DNA of 64,000 nt from an uncultured Lachnospiraceae bacterium (lineage in GTDB: Bacteria; Bacillota; Clostridia; Lachnospirales; Lachnospiraceae), in NCBI GenBank assembly GCA_900548905.1, contig URMK01000012.1, positions 61,528-125,527 on the forward strand, in the 5' to 3' direction. The notes under the pieces were generated by a model. The model searched no databases, had not been told where the DNA came from, and saw only the letters and a list, made by a program, of their open reading frames with translations. Made by a program: the position numbers and the translations under genes. Shown in pieces: positions 26,838 through 36,070 of the stretch (positions within the stretch are counted from its first letter, which is position 1; each line of letters opens with the position of its first letter).

Positions 26838-28277
26838 TCAGGCGTCCGACCCCTTCAGGTATTGGAGCGCGTTGTTATAGCAGATGTTTTGGATGGTTTT
26901 TCCAAGGTAATCGATATGGCAGGGGTATTCGCCTTCTTCTACCCATTGCCCGATTTTATTGCAGAGGATTCTCCGGTAGTATTCGTGCCTTGGGAAGGAG
27001 AGGAAGCTTCTGGAGTCTGTAAGCATGCCGATACTTACAGGCAGGAGGCTCAGGGCGGATAGAACCTCCAGTTGTGCTTCCATGCCGCGTTTGTTGTCGC
27101 AGAACCACCAGGCTGTTCCGAATTGGACTTTCCCGCGGCAGGGGGCGGACTGGAAGTTGCCGCACATGGCGGCGAGCATTTCGTAGTCTCGCTGGTTCAG
27201 GCAGTAGAGGATCGTTTTAGGTAATTCCCCGGTACTGTCCATGGAATTCAGGAGGGCGGAAAGTTCGCCGGCATAGGTGAAGTCGTCGATGCTGTCAAAT
27301 CCGGTATCGGGGCCAAGGCTTTGCAGCATGCGGCCGGCATTGTTGCGCAGGGCGCCGATATGGAGCTGCATGGCGATGCCGCGGGCGGCGTATTGTTTTC
27401 CCAGGAAGGTGAGTATATTTCCCTGGAAGCAGCGGCGTTCCTCCCGGGAAAGGCAGCTGCCGGACATGCGTTTTTCGAAGATGGCCTGGGCCTGTCCGTC
27501 GGTGGCGGGAGCGTAGATGCAGCCCTCCAGACTGTGATCGGAAAGCAGGCATCCGGCTTCCCGGATAAAGAAATCCAGGCGGGAGGTCAGGGCTTCCTTC
27601 AGGTCGGCCAGGCATCCTATAGGGTTGCCCCAGGCTTTGGCCAGGGCATCCAGATATTGGGGATAGTCTTCTTTTCCTATGAGGTAGGCTTTGTCGGGGC
27701 GGAAAGTCGGAAGCACCTCTACGGATAAGCCTTCTTTTTTCAGAAGGCGGTGGTAATGTAAGTCCTCGCAGGGATCGTTCGTGGTGCAGAGGCTTTTGAC
27801 ATTCTGCTTTTTCAGTAGGTTCCGTACGGAGAAATCCGGGGAGGAGAGCCTGCTGTTGCAGCTGTCCCAGATTTCTTTACAGGTACCGGGGGAGAGGGGC
27901 AGGGTGATGTCAAAATAGCGCTGCAGTTCCAGATGTGTCCAGTGGTAAAGCGGGTTGCCGATAGCCCCCTCTATGGTTTCCGCCCAGGCACAGAAGCGCC
28001 GGTAATCCTGTTCCTCCCTTTCGGAAGGGGACAGCTCACCGCAGGGGCCGGTGATGAGTTCTTCGGGAAATCCGGCTGTGCGCATCGCCCGCCATTTATA
28101 GTGATCGCCGTAAAGCCATGCCTGCGTGATGTTGGAAAAGCGGATGTCTTCGTAGATTTCACGGGCACTGAGGTGGTTGTGGTAATCAAAGACAGGCATT
28201 TGTTCTGCGTAAGAGTGGTAAAGCGTGCGGGCTGTTTCATTGGTCAGAAGGAAATCCCGGTTCATGAAGGTTTTCAT
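26838..28277 (-). CDS. uxaC: Glucuronate isomerase
   Basis: A 479-residue enzyme that converts D-glucuronate to D-fructuronate (and galacturonate to tagaturonate), the first step of uronate breakdown. The opening MKTFMNRDFLLTNETARTLY and the metal-site motif FDYHNHLSAREI are typical of UxaC, as are RDYEMLAAMCGN and GTAWWFCDN. It lies 19 bases downstream of uxuB in the uxuA-uxuB-uxaC operon, so the operon covers glucuronate to 2-keto-3-deoxygluconate. KDG kinase and aldolase are not in the window. Confidence 0.96.
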   Translation of the reverse strand: MKTFMNRDFLLTNETARTLYHSYAEQMPVFDYHNHLSAREIYEDIRFSNITQAWLYGDHYKWRAMRTAGFPEELITGPCGELSPSEREEQDYRRFCAWAETIEGAIGNPLYHWTHLELQRYFDITLPLSPGTCKEIWDSCNSRLSSPDFSVRNLLKKQNVKSLCTTNDPCEDLHYHRLLKKEGLSVEVLPTFRPDKAYLIGKEDYPQYLDALAKAWGNPIGCLADLKEALTSRLDFFIREAGCLLSDHSLEGCIYAPATDGQAQAIFEKRMSGSCLSREERRCFQGNILTFLGKQYAARGIAMQLHIGALRNNAGRMLQSLGPDTGFDSIDDFTYAGELSALLNSMDSTGELPKTILYCLNQRDYEMLAAMCGNFQSAPCRGKVQFGTAWWFCDNKRGMEAQLEVLSALSLLPVSIGMLTDSRSFLSFPRHEYYRRILCNKIGQWVEEGEYPCHIDYLGKTIQNICYNNALQYLKGSDA

Positions 28278-28296
28278 GGTTATTCTCCTATCCTGG

Positions 28297-29910
28297 TTAT
28301 CCCAGATATTTGTTCAGGGTGTGTTCCACCGCTCCGTTGCCGGCACAAAGCTGGCGGAAATAATCCGTTACCCGATCGGCAAGGCCGGCTTCGATTAAGT
28401 CCACGCCCCAGATCCTGCTGTCGGAGAGAAGGGGCTTCAGGCCGGAAAGGTCTTCGGGCAGTTCGCCGGGATGGAAAGAGGCTACATAGGGGCGGACCGT
28501 ATCCAGAAGGGGATCGGAGGAGAGTTCAAAGGGGATTCCTTTATCGTCTACCGCCATGAGATAGCGCAGCCAGCCGGCAAAAACAAGAGGGATGATGCGC
28601 AGGCTGTCCGGGGAGAGGGAAGGGGATTCCTGATAAGCTTTGATGGTCTCTCCGAAACGGACAGGAAGCTTCTGGGAAGTATCGGTTGCTATCCGCTGAG
28701 GGGTATCCGGCATAAAGGGATTGGGGATACGTTTGGTGACTACCTCGTCAATAAATTGTTTCGGATCCAGGATGCCGGGGTTTACCACAACGGGAAGTCC
28801 TTCCTGGTAGCCGATGGTTTCCACCATTTTTTTAAGCAATGGGTTTTTCATCTCATCGGAAATGAGGGTATACCCCAGGAGACATCCGTATATGGCAAGG
28901 GCGGTATGAAGGGGGTTCAGGCAGGTGCATACCTTCATTTTTTCCACCTTATCCACGGTTTCCCGGGTGGTATAGATGATGCCGCACTTATCCAGCGGAA
29001 GCTTTCCGTTGGGGAAGGCGTCCTCAATGATGAGGTACTGGCATTCCTCCGCATTTACAAAGGGGGCAACATAGGTGTTTTTGGAGGTAATTACCGGTTC
29101 CAAATCGTCGATCCTGTCTTTCTCCAGCATGGCCTTTACCGCCGCGTCAGGACGGGGGGTTATTTTATCGATCATGGTCCAGGGGAAGGTGACCTTGCTT
29201 GTGTCATTGACATAGGCGCAGAAGCCCGCGGAAATGAGTCCGTTTTCTTCCCAGGCTTTCGCAAAAGCTTCTGCTGCGGCATACAGCTTATCCCCATTAT
29301 GGGAGCAGTTATCCATGCTAACCATGGCAAGGGGCAAGGCTCCATGGAGGTAGCGTTCGTAAAGAAGGGAGACTACCTTGCCGAGATAGCTCCTGGGAGC
29401 CGCGGGGCCGGATTGGAAATCGGAAGCGATATCCGGGAGCGGTTCTCCTTTGCCGTCCACCAGGCTGTAGCCTTTTTCGGTGATGGTAAAGCTTGCCATT
29501 TTCAGGGAAGGGGCGCAAAAGATATCTTTCAGGCGTCCGTATTCTTCCTGATCCCTGCTGTCCAGGATCAGAGATTCCACGATGCTGCCCACAACGGTTT
29601 TTTCCATGCTTCCGTCGGCCCTGAGGGTTACGAGGATGCCCAGATTGTCATGGGGGCGGTACATTTTCTCGATAATTTCATAATCATAGCCTTCCGCGGC
29701 GATGAGGCCGGTATGAAGGATGCCCTTGTTGAGAAGGCACTGGGCCACGTTGGCCTGGAAAGCGCGGAAGATATTTCCGGCACCGAAATGAATCCATTCC
29801 GGTGCGGTGAGGGTATTTTGGGTTACGGCAGGGATATCAAACAGGGGCAGGTCATAGCCTGCAGCCTGCCAGCATTCCTGATTGCTGATACCGTTTTTGG
29901 TTAATTCCAT
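28297..29910 (-). CDS. uxuB: Fructuronate reductase (mannitol dehydrogenase family)
   Basis: A 537-residue NAD-dependent dehydrogenase of the long-chain mannitol dehydrogenase family. It has an N-terminal Rossmann motif (WIHFGAGNIFRAF), a VSMDNCSHNG motif, and a conserved Lys near the active site (CNLxHT-like CLNPLHTAL). In this operon it reduces D-fructuronate to D-mannonate. The start at 29910 has AAAGGA upstream; the longer open frame to 29949 lacks one. It lies between uxuA and uxaC. Confidence 0.93.
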   Translation of the reverse strand: MELTKNGISNQECWQAAGYDLPLFDIPAVTQNTLTAPEWIHFGAGNIFRAFQANVAQCLLNKGILHTGLIAAEGYDYEIIEKMYRPHDNLGILVTLRADGSMEKTVVGSIVESLILDSRDQEEYGRLKDIFCAPSLKMASFTITEKGYSLVDGKGEPLPDIASDFQSGPAAPRSYLGKVVSLLYERYLHGALPLAMVSMDNCSHNGDKLYAAAEAFAKAWEENGLISAGFCAYVNDTSKVTFPWTMIDKITPRPDAAVKAMLEKDRIDDLEPVITSKNTYVAPFVNAEECQYLIIEDAFPNGKLPLDKCGIIYTTRETVDKVEKMKVCTCLNPLHTALAIYGCLLGYTLISDEMKNPLLKKMVETIGYQEGLPVVVNPGILDPKQFIDEVVTKRIPNPFMPDTPQRIATDTSQKLPVRFGETIKAYQESPSLSPDSLRIIPLVFAGWLRYLMAVDDKGIPFELSSDPLLDTVRPYVASFHPGELPEDLSGLKPLLSDSRIWGVDLIEAGLADRVTDYFRQLCAGNGAVEHTLNKYLG

Positions 29911-29984
29911 AATCGTTGTCCTTTCTGATCGGAAACCGGGTAATTTCATGAATTATAAGTCAGGTTGACGGAGGGAGACAGCCG

Positions 29985-31058
29985 TTATCTGCCGCCGCGG
30001 GATTTGACGATAGCTTCCCAAAGACCGTTCAGATACGCGGCGCCGAGGGCTCTGTCATAGAGGCCGTAGCCGGGCATTGCCACCTCATCCCAAATCATAC
30101 GGCCGTGATCCGGACGGATGGGGCCTTCAAAACCGATATCGTAGAGGGCCCTCATGATTTCATACATATCGAAGGTCCCGTCGGAGGAAAGATGGGCGGA
30201 TTCTTCGAAATCCGTGGGACTGTTGAATTTGAGGTTGCGGACATGTGCAAAATGGATTCTCCCTTTCAGGGAACGTATCATGTCGGGCAGATCATTTTTC
30301 AGGTTAGTGCCGTAGGAACCGGAGCAGAAGGTGACGCCGTTATGCGGGTTATCCACCATCTTCATCATGCGCAGGATGTTTTCTTTATTAATAATGATCC
30401 GGGGCAGGCCGAAAACGCTCCATGCGGGGTCATCCGGATGGATAGCCATATTGATGTCGTATTTGTCACAGGTGGGCATAATGCGTTCCAGGAAATAGTT
30501 CAGGTTGGCAAAAAGCATTTCATCATCTATATTTTCATACATGGCGAAAAGGTCTTTGATCTTTTCCATCCGTTCCGGCTCCCAGCCGGGCATGATGCTG
30601 CCGTTGGTATCGGCGGAAATGGAAGCGAACATATCCTCTGGATTCAGTTTGTCCACTGCTTCCTGGGTATATGCAAGTACAGTGGAACCATCGGGGCGCA
30701 CGCGGGCGAGTTCCGTCCTGGTCCAGTCAAAAACGGGCATAAAATTATAGCATACCATGTGGATGTCCGCTTTTCCCAGGTTCTCCAGCGTGGTAATGTA
30801 ATTGTCGATATAGGCGTCTCTTTCCGGAGCTCCGGTTTTAATGGCATCGTGGATATTTACGCTTTCAATGCCGGCAAGCTGAAGGCCTGCCTCTTCGATT
30901 TCTTTTTTGAGTGCGAGAATGTCCTCAAGTGTCCAGGCCTCGCCGGGCACGGAATCGTAGAGCGTGGAGATGACTCCGGTTACGCCGGGAATCTGGCGGA
31001 TTTGTTTCAGGGTAACGGTATCGAATTTACTTCCGTACCATCGTAAGGTCATTTGCAT
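29985..31058 (-). CDS. uxuA: Mannonate dehydratase
   Basis: A 357-residue enzyme that dehydrates D-mannonate to 2-keto-3-deoxygluconate. The start MQMTLRWYGSKFDTVTLKQI and the motifs MAIHPDDPAWSVFGLPRII and FCSGSYG are typical of UxuA, including metal-binding His and Cys. It is first in the operon, behind a sigma-A-like promoter with an inverted repeat at the start site. The divergent AraC regulator is the probable controller. Confidence 0.97.
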   Translation of the reverse strand: MQMTLRWYGSKFDTVTLKQIRQIPGVTGVISTLYDSVPGEAWTLEDILALKKEIEEAGLQLAGIESVNIHDAIKTGAPERDAYIDNYITTLENLGKADIHMVCYNFMPVFDWTRTELARVRPDGSTVLAYTQEAVDKLNPEDMFASISADTNGSIMPGWEPERMEKIKDLFAMYENIDDEMLFANLNYFLERIMPTCDKYDINMAIHPDDPAWSVFGLPRIIINKENILRMMKMVDNPHNGVTFCSGSYGTNLKNDLPDMIRSLKGRIHFAHVRNLKFNSPTDFEESAHLSSDGTFDMYEIMRALYDIGFEGPIRPDHGRMIWDEVAMPGYGLYDRALGAAYLNGLWEAIVKSRGGR

Positions 31059-31140
31059 GGCTGGATCCTCTCTTTCTTTGGGGTGGGGGTAAGGCAGTTG
31101 CTTTTACCTTGATTGCCGCATGTAACGGTAACGGCGTGGA

Positions 31141-31186
31141 ACAGTTATGTTACTGTCATTATAAGGGATGTAAAAATGCTTGAAAA
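31141..31186 (-). promoter_or_regulatory. uxu operon promoter with inverted repeat at the start site
   Basis: Minus-strand TTTTCA (31186-31181), a 17-bp spacer and TATAAT (31163-31158). Directly downstream lies the inverted repeat ACAGT-TATGTT-ACTGT (31141-31156), placed where a repressor or activator could act at the transcription start. Confidence 0.55.
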
Positions 31187-31254
31187 CTTTATTTGTTGCT
31201 TGAAATCATGCATAAATTGCTATAGACTTTTAAAGAAAGGTAAGGGGATGTGGG

Positions 31255-32142
31255 ATGGGCACGATTCGGACGAAGTATATGAGCGGCGAAGATGAGCGGC
31301 AGGTAATGATAGCGGAGGATTATGAGATCTATGAAAAGCATGGGGCCCCCACAGGGGCCGCGAGGCTTCATTATCATGATTTTTACGAGGTTATTTATGT
31401 GATGGAGGGGGAATTTTCCAGCCTGGTGGATAACAGGACTTATAATCTGAAACGGGGGGATTTCCTTCTTATCGGCAGGAATGTGATGCATAATTATCAT
31501 TACGTGGAGGGAAAGCATGAGAAGTCACGGCGGATAGTGCTGTGGATCAGCGGCGGGATGCTGGAGAGGCTTTCGGATGGGGAGCAGGATTTGTGCGGCT
31601 GTTTTTCGGTGCGAAGAGACTGTGCGTATCATTTTCCGGTGCGTTATGAGGAAATTCTTAAGAATCTTCTGGTGAAGGCGGCTATGACGGAAATTCCGGA
31701 TCTGGAAGGGACAGAGGGGAAACGGCTGTTTGACAAGGCACAGCTGATCCTGTTTTTCGTGTATCTGAATGAGCTTTGTTCCCGGGATTCCTTTTATTTT
31801 ACCAAGGAGGAGAGCATCCATCACGAGCTGGTGCAGCGGGTTAATGAATATATGGAAGCGCATATGACGGAAACGATTCTGGTGGAGGATCTGGCGGCGT
31901 GCGTGCATATGAGTAAGTATTATTTTCTGCGGCGGTTTAAGGAGCTTACGGGGATGACGGTTCACAGTTATCTGAATAACAAGAGGCTGATGCGTTCCTG
32001 CGAAGGGCTGAAGGAGGGCATGTCCATAGGGGAGGTCTGGGAGAAATGCGGGTTCTCGGATTACTCTTCTTTTTTACGGAATTTCCGAAAAGAATACGGA
32101 ATGTCGCCTACCAGCTATCGGGCTTATCTGGAGAAAAAATAG
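31255..32142 (+). CDS. AraC-family regulator, probable controller of the uxu operon
   Basis: A 295-residue regulator with an N-terminal cupin sugar-sensing domain (about 35-150; LHYHDFYEVIYVMEGEF, then RGDFLLIG). The C-terminal AraC domain (about 195-292) has VEDLAACVHMSKYYFLRRFK and GEVWEKCGFSDYSSFLRNF. It is divergent from uxuA with about 200 bases between, the classic arrangement of a uronate activator. The inducer is not known. AAGGGGA precedes the ATG at a slightly long spacing. Confidence 0.9.
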   Translation: MGTIRTKYMSGEDERQVMIAEDYEIYEKHGAPTGAARLHYHDFYEVIYVMEGEFSSLVDNRTYNLKRGDFLLIGRNVMHNYHYVEGKHEKSRRIVLWISGGMLERLSDGEQDLCGCFSVRRDCAYHFPVRYEEILKNLLVKAAMTEIPDLEGTEGKRLFDKAQLILFFVYLNELCSRDSFYFTKEESIHHELVQRVNEYMEAHMTETILVEDLAACVHMSKYYFLRRFKELTGMTVHSYLNNKRLMRSCEGLKEGMSIGEVWEKCGFSDYSSFLRNFRKEYGMSPTSYRAYLEKK

Positions 32143-32157
32143 AATTATACACGCAGG

Positions 32158-32343
32158 CTTCGCAGGTGCCAAAGGGCTCTCCGCCCGCTGTCTGCGGGGC
32201 ATCGCCGGGAGGAAAAAGGATTTTCATCAGTCCGTCAGGCCGGGCTCATCTCCAAGGCCTGAAAGGAGCTGAAGAAAATTCCTTTTTTCCTCCCGGCGAT
32301 GCCCCGCAGACAGCGGGCGGAGAACCCTTTGGCACCTGCGAAG
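32158..32343. repeat. 186-bp near-palindrome forming a giant hairpin
   Basis: The left arm (32158 to about 32231) and right arm (about 32267-32343) are inverted copies of about 73 bases. They differ by a few substitutions and two single-base indels. The apex holds a further TCAGGCC/GGCCTGA stem with loop GGGCTCATCTCCAA. Ends read CTTCGCAGGTGCCAAAGGG inward. The right end is homologous to the element at 42532. It lies between the AraC regulator and the DUF5722 gene and encodes no convincing protein. Confidence 0.85.
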
Positions 32344-32530
32344 TTTGGGGTATATAATAAAAAATGGTAAGAATTAGACATATTTTATAAGAAAGGGAAT
32401 AAAAAATGGACAACATTCATACTTTTACATGGACAAGGCTTATGTTACAATAAAAACTAAGGCATTTCCATAAGTAACGGATGATGTAAAACACGGCAAC
32501 TAATTTCAGGAACAGGAAAACAGAATAAAT

Positions 32531-34348
32531 ATGAAGCAGGAACAGAATAAAAGCACCGATCCCCGGAAAAAGGGGGAGAGGTCTCATAAACAAAAGAAGG
32601 CAATAGGAAACAAGGTGGTAGGAATTTATCTTGCGGTACTATTGCTTATTTTGGGGGTATTGGGAACTGCCATATTTGTGGTATATCAGAGTGAAAATAT
32701 CAGCAGACAGGTAGCCGGGATTTTTGAGGGGACGGGACAAGTCCTTCCGGAGGGGGAGAGTATTCCCGGGGAGGAAGAACGGGCAGAGGCGGATACGGCG
32801 GGGAACGGGGAAGAGGAGAGCAGGGTGACGGTCCTTTCCTGTGAGGTGCTCCCTGACGGGACACAGTTTTCATTGAAAGGGGAAACCAAAGGGGTTCCGG
32901 ACAGCGACGACAGGTATCTGTATCTGCTGGAAATGGACACCTATGAGGATACGATACCGGAGGATGCGTCGTATATCGCGCGTACGGAGAAAAAAGGCAG
33001 CTTCATGCTGAAGGCGGATATCCTGGAGAATACGGCGGAGAGCCGTCTGTATTCCAAGTTTGTCGTAGCGGTGAAGAAGGACGGGAAATATGAGGCGCTG
33101 AGCACACCCCATTACATAACGAATCCGGAAGCGCTGGCCGGCTATTCGGAACCTTATCCGGAGTCGGAGTCCATAAAAGGGCTGCTGGTGGATCCCCAGA
33201 AGCTTGGGACATCCGAGCTGGATGATCTGGGAGTGAAGCAGGCCGCTTACAACATCCCCATAGCAAGGCTTCTGGGGCCGAGCACGCACGGCAATTATCC
33301 CACCATCATATATAATTATAACGGAAAGGATTACACGTTAAACGGCCATGTGGTTTCTGAATATGATTATGTTTTTAAAACCCTGACGGATAAGGGGATT
33401 GCGATTACGGCCATTCTGCTGAACAATAAGTCGGATGCCTATCCCCAGCTCATCCATCCGCTTTCCCGGGGAGGGAACGCGTATTATTATGCATTCAATG
33501 CGGCGGAGGAGAGCGGAACGGATTATCTGGAGGCGGTGGCTGCCTTTCTGGCGGAAAGATACCGGGATGAAGAGCACGGCATCGTGATGAACTGGATAAT
33601 CGGGAATGAAGTGAATGTACGGTCAACCTGGAATTATATGAAGTATGTGGATATCAATACCTATGCCAGGGAATATGCCCGGGCGGTCAGGCTGTTTTAT
33701 AACGGAATCAAAAGCTTTAACGCCAATGCCAGAATTTATATTTCCCTGGATCAGCAATGGAACAGGAATTTAAGCTCCGACGCCAGTTATGATTCCAGGG
33801 ATTTGATGGATGCTTTCAATGCAATTATTAAGGAAGAAGGGAATATTCAGTGGGGATTGGCCCATCATCCGTATTCCTACCCCATGACCTGGCCGAAGTT
33901 CTGGGAGCTTACCGGCGAAGCGGGGGAAATGGTGCAGGAATCGGAGGATACCTCCATGGTTACCATTTATAACATCGATGTGGTTACGGATTATCTGCAG
34001 AAGGAGGAATACCTTATGCCGGACGGTGAGGTCCGCTCGGTAATCCTGAGCGAGATGGGTTTTACCTCCACCTATGGGGAGGACGTGCAGGCGGCGGCGT
34101 TTGCCTATGCTTATTATATTGCGGAGAACAACCAGCACATAGATTCCATGCTTCTGTCCAGGGAGACGGATGACGCCAGCGAGGTGGCGCAGGGGCTTGC
34201 CCTGGGGATTTCCTATCAGAACGGGCGGCGCAAATACATATATAATACGTATAAATATATAGATACGGACGAAAAAGAAGCCTATACGGAATTTGCAAAA
34301 TCTTATATAGGCATCCGTGAATGGGATGATGTTATTGTAAAACAGTGA
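32531..34348 (+). CDS. Membrane-anchored DUF5722 glycosidase-like protein
   Basis: A 605-residue protein with a basic N-terminus, one membrane helix (about 28-55, VVGIYLAVLLLILGVLGTAIF) and an acidic linker (about 70-100). A small beta domain (about 100-215) leads to a TIM-barrel-like DUF5722 domain (about 220-600). Candidate catalytic glutamates lie in IGNEVNVRSTWNY and SEMGFTS, the spacing seen in clan GH-A hydrolases. It is probably an extracellular enzyme or binding protein acting on glycans. The substrate is unknown. A monocistronic unit, preceded by the giant hairpin. Confidence 0.8.
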   Translation: MKQEQNKSTDPRKKGERSHKQKKAIGNKVVGIYLAVLLLILGVLGTAIFVVYQSENISRQVAGIFEGTGQVLPEGESIPGEEERAEADTAGNGEEESRVTVLSCEVLPDGTQFSLKGETKGVPDSDDRYLYLLEMDTYEDTIPEDASYIARTEKKGSFMLKADILENTAESRLYSKFVVAVKKDGKYEALSTPHYITNPEALAGYSEPYPESESIKGLLVDPQKLGTSELDDLGVKQAAYNIPIARLLGPSTHGNYPTIIYNYNGKDYTLNGHVVSEYDYVFKTLTDKGIAITAILLNNKSDAYPQLIHPLSRGGNAYYYAFNAAEESGTDYLEAVAAFLAERYRDEEHGIVMNWIIGNEVNVRSTWNYMKYVDINTYAREYARAVRLFYNGIKSFNANARIYISLDQQWNRNLSSDASYDSRDLMDAFNAIIKEEGNIQWGLAHHPYSYPMTWPKFWELTGEAGEMVQESEDTSMVTIYNIDVVTDYLQKEEYLMPDGEVRSVILSEMGFTSTYGEDVQAAAFAYAYYIAENNQHIDSMLLSRETDDASEVAQGLALGISYQNGRRKYIYNTYKYIDTDEKEAYTEFAKSYIGIREWDDVIVKQ

Positions 34349-34389
34349 GAAACGGATTAGAAACAGGCACTTCAGAAACACTTTCTTAC

Positions 34390-34414
34390 GGCTGGCGCAG
34401 CAGGTGCGCCGGCC
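34390..34414. terminator. 10-bp hairpin between convergent genes
   Basis: GGCTGGCGCA, loop GCAGG, TGCGCCGGCC, with one G-U pair. It lacks a clear T-run but sits between the convergent DUF5722 and C26 genes, where a terminator is expected. Confidence 0.4.
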
Positions 34415-34436
34415 TGCCTGAATAGTTTACCTGTGT

Positions 34437-35090
34437 TTATTCCTTTTCGGGAATCAGTGACAGAAAATAAGCGAGAAGAAGGCTTCCGTCCGGTGTGTCG
34501 TCCCGCCGCAGGGAAAAACACATGCGTTCGGGATGCCATTGGACGCCCAGGATGGGGAGGGATTCGTGGACAATGGCCTCCGGCACGTTGTCGGGAGCAT
34601 ACTGGATGACGGAAAGGCCTTTGCCGGGAGCGCCGATTCCCTGGTGATGGGCGCTGTTTACGGAAAAATTCTCCCCGTAGAGCCTGTGCAGAAGGGTGCC
34701 GGGGAGCGCATGGCTGGGATGGACCTGATCCTTGCCGGTGTATTGATGCAGGGTATTGGTGGGGAGATCCTGGATGATGCCGCCGCTGAAATAGATATTG
34801 ATAACCTGCATTCCTTTGCAGATGCCCAGAACCGGCCGGCCGGTTTTTACAAAGGCATCCAGCATCGAAAGCTGTTGTCTGTCCAGCACAGGATCGATAA
34901 CACGGGAGCCGTGGTCCGTTTCCCCGAACAGGACGGGATCGATGTCCCCGCCGCCTGGCAAAAGCAGGGCGTCAAAGGAATCGGATTGGGTTACGTCGGT
35001 GAGGGTGGTGCAGGAGGCCCCCAGTCGTGTGAGGGCGTTATGGTAATTATCCGTATTGCCGGGAAGGCCGGCGACCGCTATTTTTTTCAT
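34437..35090 (-). CDS. Class I glutamine amidotransferase-like hydrolase (peptidase C26)
   Basis: A 217-residue cytosolic enzyme of the gamma-glutamyl-gamma-aminobutyrate hydrolase (PuuD-like) family. The nucleophile is the Cys in PVLGICKGMQ, with the partner His/Glu in GVQWHPER and the LLPGGGDIDP motif. The ATG at 35090 is chosen because AAAGG lies eight bases upstream; the open frame continues to 35144 without one. Relatives split gamma-glutamyl amides such as gamma-glutamyl-GABA. No polyamine genes lie nearby, so the substrate is open. Confidence 0.87.
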   Translation of the reverse strand: MKKIAVAGLPGNTDNYHNALTRLGASCTTLTDVTQSDSFDALLLPGGGDIDPVLFGETDHGSRVIDPVLDRQQLSMLDAFVKTGRPVLGICKGMQVINIYFSGGIIQDLPTNTLHQYTGKDQVHPSHALPGTLLHRLYGENFSVNSAHHQGIGAPGKGLSVIQYAPDNVPEAIVHESLPILGVQWHPERMCFSLRRDDTPDGSLLLAYFLSLIPEKE

Positions 35091-35214
35091 GGCTGAAACC
35101 TTTCGTGTGAGGGGATCGGGGCGTATGTATTTATTATATGTCATGGGTGCAGATTTGCATCCTTTTTTTATTCCGGCCAGCCCTTTTGCAGCCTTCAGAC
35201 TTTGACAAAAAATT

Positions 35215-35269
35215 AACTTTTTTCGTTTGCAACATTACGGTATTCAAACAAAAAAAGTTGTGTTATACT
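35215..35269 (+). promoter_or_regulatory. 15-bp inverted repeat upstream of the hemerythrin promoter
   Basis: AACTTTTTTCGTTTG (35215) and CAAACAAAAAAAGTT (35245) are inverted copies with one mismatch around a 15-base loop. A TATACT (35264-35269) follows directly, so the repeat covers the -35 region and could be an operator. Confidence 0.45.
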
Positions 35270-35375
35270 ATTGTCGGATAGTAAATGCGGCGGGACTTTT
35301 TGGGGGGGAAGAAGTGTCGCAATACGGCAGGAAACACAACAAATATTGAGAAAAGGAAGTGGGGTTACCATAGGA

Positions 35376-35837
35376 ATGAAGCAATACGAAGTCAGTGAAG
35401 AATACCGTACGGGAAACGAAACTATCGATCAGCAGCATGCGAGGATGCTGGATCACACGCAGAGAGCCTATCAGCTTTTTACAGATGAGAATATGCTGTT
35501 TAAGTGTGCCGACATCAACAAAATCCTGGAGGGCCTGAGCTTTCATACGGCGGCGCATTTTGCATATGAAGAAGACTATATGCGTGAAATAGGATTTGAC
35601 CAGTTGGAAGAACATATAAAACGTCATGAGGCGTTCAGCAGAAAATTACAGGAATTTATCGACCGGGTCCCCCGGCTTTCCCTGGATACGCAGGATGAAA
35701 TGCTGGGAGAGGTTTTTGAGTACCTGCAGGAGTGGTGGAAGGTGCACATTACCCAGGAGGATATGAAGTACGTGGAATTTGCCCAAAATTGTGACAGACC
35801 GGACAGAACGGAACCGTTACCGCACCCGGCCAATTAA
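35376..35837 (+). CDS. Bacteriohemerythrin-like diiron protein
   Basis: A 153-residue helical protein with the hemerythrin iron ligands in order: DQQHARM, FHTAAHFAYEEDYM, HIKRHEAF and HITQEDMKY. These supply the His, Glu and Asp needed for an O2-binding diiron site. In anaerobes such proteins store or sense oxygen. The ATG at 35376 gives the usual family length, although its ribosome binding site is poor; the frame is open to 35271 and a TTG about 30 bases upstream is an alternative. Confidence 0.88.
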   Translation: MKQYEVSEEYRTGNETIDQQHARMLDHTQRAYQLFTDENMLFKCADINKILEGLSFHTAAHFAYEEDYMREIGFDQLEEHIKRHEAFSRKLQEFIDRVPRLSLDTQDEMLGEVFEYLQEWWKVHITQEDMKYVEFAQNCDRPDRTEPLPHPAN

Positions 35838-35942
35838 TTTGCCGCGCGTGTGGACGGATGGCTGCAGCCAATGTGTGTATTCAAATTCAAGGCCCTGGCA
35901 GTCAACGCGCAGACCTGTTTGGACCGTTGTCAAAAACCAGCA

Positions 35943-35978
35943 GACGGCAGCACCGTGACACAGGGCGGTGCTGCCGTC
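35943..35978 (+). terminator. Terminator after the hemerythrin gene
   Basis: GACGGCAGCACCG and CGGTGCTGCCGTC form a perfect 13-bp stem with a ten-base loop. The T-run afterwards is weak (CTGTT). Confidence 0.55.
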
Positions 35979-36023
35979 CTGTTACGTCAGCCGGCCGTTT
36001 ATTCCCGCGGGCAACGAGCCAAA

Positions 36024-36043
36024 CGGATGCACTCGTGCATCCG
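36024..36043 (+). promoter_or_regulatory. Hairpin in the sirtuin leader
   Basis: CGGATGCA, loop CTCG, TGCATCCG: an 8-bp stem with a stable tetraloop, 28 bases before the sirtuin start codon. It may be an mRNA 5' structure. No promoter could be placed with confidence. Confidence 0.35.
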
Positions 36044-36070
36044 GCGGCTGGAAAAGAGGAGAGGCCAAAG

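Noticed and set aside
28471..29904. 477-codon open frame antisense to uxuB
   Set aside because: A shadow frame of a clearly recognised enzyme.
32046..32357. Open frame running through the 186-bp hairpin, ending GTCEVWGI
   Set aside because: It is a by-product of the palindrome; the same peptide appears from the element at 42532 in another context.
35858..36070. N-terminal extension of the sirtuin by 71 codons
   Set aside because: It spans a terminator-like hairpin and a second hairpin, and no family member has it; the start at 36071 has a good binding site.
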